NCBI GenBank assembly: GCA_019308985.1
Contig: JAFDHB010000084.1
Coordinates: 1-15,383 of the forward strand
DNA: 15,383 nucleotides
Source of the DNA: Deltaproteobacteria bacterium
GTDB taxonomy: Bacteria; Desulfobacterota; DSM-4660; Desulfatiglandales; HGW-15
Direction: 5' to 3'
Shown: positions 14,329-15,383 of the stretch, piece after piece
Position numbering within the stretch: position 1 is the stretch's first letter
Layout: the number at the start of each line of letters is the position of its first letter
Program-made: the position numbers and the translations under genes
Notes under the pieces: generated by a model
Database searches by the model: none
Seen by the model: only the letters and a program-made list of their open reading frames with translations
What the model was told of the DNA's origin: nothing

Positions 14329-15177
14329 ATGGCCAGGAGATTTACTCGAGAAGAAATTACAGCCAGGGTCAAAGCGGAAATCGATAAAGGCAACTCTATT
14401 TTTCACGCTTTTGCCGGTACCGGGATCTCGGCAAAGTTTGCCGAGGCTGGGGGTGCTGATATGATTACCACCCACATCCTCGCGAGATTCCGCATGGCAG
14501 GGTTGTCTTCCATGGCAGGATACCTTTCAATAGCCGATGCCAACGCGGTAACCCTGGAACTGGGCAAAAGGGACATAATCCCTGTTATTAAAGATACGCC
14601 TGTTTTTGCAGGCCTGCTCGGCACAGACCCCACGCGTAACATGGAAACTTTCTTGGACGAAATCGTGGCTGCAGGGTTCTCAGGGCTGCTAAACTGTCCC
14701 ACAATAGCCCTTATTGATGGAAACTTCAGGCGAACCCTTGAAGAAACTGGGCTAACCTACGATAAAGAAGTGGAGATGATGGCAATCGCCCGTAAGAAGG
14801 GCCTTTATACCTGCGCATTTTGCTCGAATCCAGACGAGGCATTAAAAATGCTGGATGCCGGGTGTGACAACATTATCGCCCACGGAGGAAACACCAGTGG
14901 AGGCACCACCGGCTCTAAGACAGTGACCTCACTTGACGAAATGGTCAACCTGGTTCAGAGTATCATTGACGTGACAAGAGAGAAAAAGCCCGAGACCCTT
15001 ATAACCTGCCATGGAGGAGCTACGGTTACCCCTGAAGACGTCCAGTACCTTATTGAACACACAAAAGGTCTTGACGGTTATGTTGGCGGGTCAACAGCAG
15101 AGCGCCTGCCAGTTGAGAAATCCATCACAGCGGCGGTGAAAAATTTCAAAGCGGTTAAGCTCAATCCAAGAACATAA
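14329..15177 (+). CDS. Phosphoenolpyruvate hydrolase family protein (Tm-1 C-terminal-like TIM barrel)
   Basis: This 282-residue protein is full length for the family, a TIM barrel named for an annotated phosphoenolpyruvate-hydrolase activity whose cellular role is unclear; it is homologous to the second half of Tm-1. Motifs are GTGISAKFAEAGGADMI (30-46), RFRMAGLSSMAGYLSIADAN (53-72), PVIKDTPVFAGLLGTDPTRNM (85-105), GFSGLLNCPTIALIDGNFRRTLEETGLTYDKEVEM (116-150), AHGGNTSGGTTGS (184-196), CHGGATVTPEDVQYLI (227-242) and GYVGGSTAERLPVEKSI (250-266). The segment before RFRMAG is TTHILA, whereas many relatives have a 'YNSG' sequence there. ATG 14329 follows AAGGAGG. It is transcribed away from the operon that encodes the Tm-1-like ATP-binding protein, suggesting shared control. 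Confidence 0.92.
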   Translation: MARRFTREEITARVKAEIDKGNSIFHAFAGTGISAKFAEAGGADMITTHILARFRMAGLSSMAGYLSIADANAVTLELGKRDIIPVIKDTPVFAGLLGTDPTRNMETFLDEIVAAGFSGLLNCPTIALIDGNFRRTLEETGLTYDKEVEMMAIARKKGLYTCAFCSNPDEALKMLDAGCDNIIAHGGNTSGGTTGSKTVTSLDEMVNLVQSIIDVTREKKPETLITCHGGATVTPEDVQYLIEHTKGLDGYVGGSTAERLPVEKSITAAVKNFKAVKLNPRT

Positions 15178-15257
15178 GTGAAACTGAACTACGAAGCTCA
15201 GACTGAACCCGAAATGTTCAAGGAATTTCCAAACAAGTTTAGGAGTGAACGCTGCAA

Positions 15258-15383
15258 ATGAATGAAAGGATCAAAGAAAAAGTAGAAGAAGCGGGGAAAA
15301 AAGCCATAGAAAATCGCAGAAAGGGATTTCACTGCAGCGAGTCCACTTTCCTCGCCATAAATGACACCCTAAAGATTACGGAC
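15258..15383 (+). CDS. N-terminal part of a C_GCAxxG_C_C-type redox protein
   Basis: Forty-two codons are open from ATG 15258 to the window edge: a charged N-terminal helix (MNERIKEKVEEAGKKAIENR) and then GFHCSESTFLAINDTLKI. A 'F-x-C-S-E-S/A' helix followed by 'LA.N..L' is typical of the start of the C_GCAxxG_C_C family, small cysteine-rich proteins proposed to be redox-active, common in anaerobes. The diagnostic GCAxxG and later cysteines lie outside the window, so the call is provisional. AGGAG (15241-15245) is 12 bases upstream, rather far. The start overlaps the end of a 27-codon in-frame tail (15178-15261) by ATGA. Confidence 0.6.
   Translation, partial: MNERIKEKVEEAGKKAIENRRKGFHCSESTFLAINDTLKITD

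Overview
The window looks like chromosomal DNA from an anaerobic Gram-negative bacterium, most likely a sulfate-reducing or syntrophic member of the Desulfobacterota. This is an inference from gene content: an aldehyde:ferredoxin oxidoreductase family enzyme, a reductive-dehalogenase-like (pseudo)gene, a HAAT-type ABC importer with a signal-peptidase-I-type binding protein, and the start of a C_GCAxxG_C_C-type redox protein. I saw no tRNA, rRNA, CRISPR array or insertion sequence.

Layout: (1) Positions 1-120 hold the 3' end of a + strand gene that may be a cupin. (2) Positions 299-4220 form a minus-strand operon of an ACMSD-like amidohydrolase, an AOR-family tungsto-enzyme and an MDR dehydrogenase lacking the usual catalytic cysteine. 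It is preceded by a promoter that overlaps a perfect inverted repeat. (3) Positions 4515-5481 hold a + strand reductive-dehalogenase homologue broken by two frameshifts. (4) Positions 5696-10338 form a + strand five-gene LivH-LivM-binding protein-LivG-LivF importer operon with its own promoter. (5) Positions 10407-14037 form a minus-strand operon of a PuuE-like deacetylase-fold hydrolase, a binuclear-type cyclic amidohydrolase and a Tm-1-like (UPF0261) protein. (6) Positions 14329-15177 hold a divergent + strand 'phosphoenolpyruvate hydrolase' family TIM-barrel protein. (7) Positions 15258-15383 hold the 5' end of the redox-protein gene.

Interpretation: regions 4-6 look like one uptake-and-breakdown unit. 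A HAAT importer would bring in a small polar compound, two C-N hydrolases could open or deacylate it, and the two Tm-1-type proteins, whose counterparts are fused in the plant Tm-1 protein, would act on a downstream step that is not known. Region 2 could oxidise or reduce an aldehyde or aromatic-type acid through tungsten/ferredoxin and NAD chemistry. No transcriptional regulator is encoded in the window, although several promoter-proximal palindromes look like operators. The substrate cannot be named from sequence alone.
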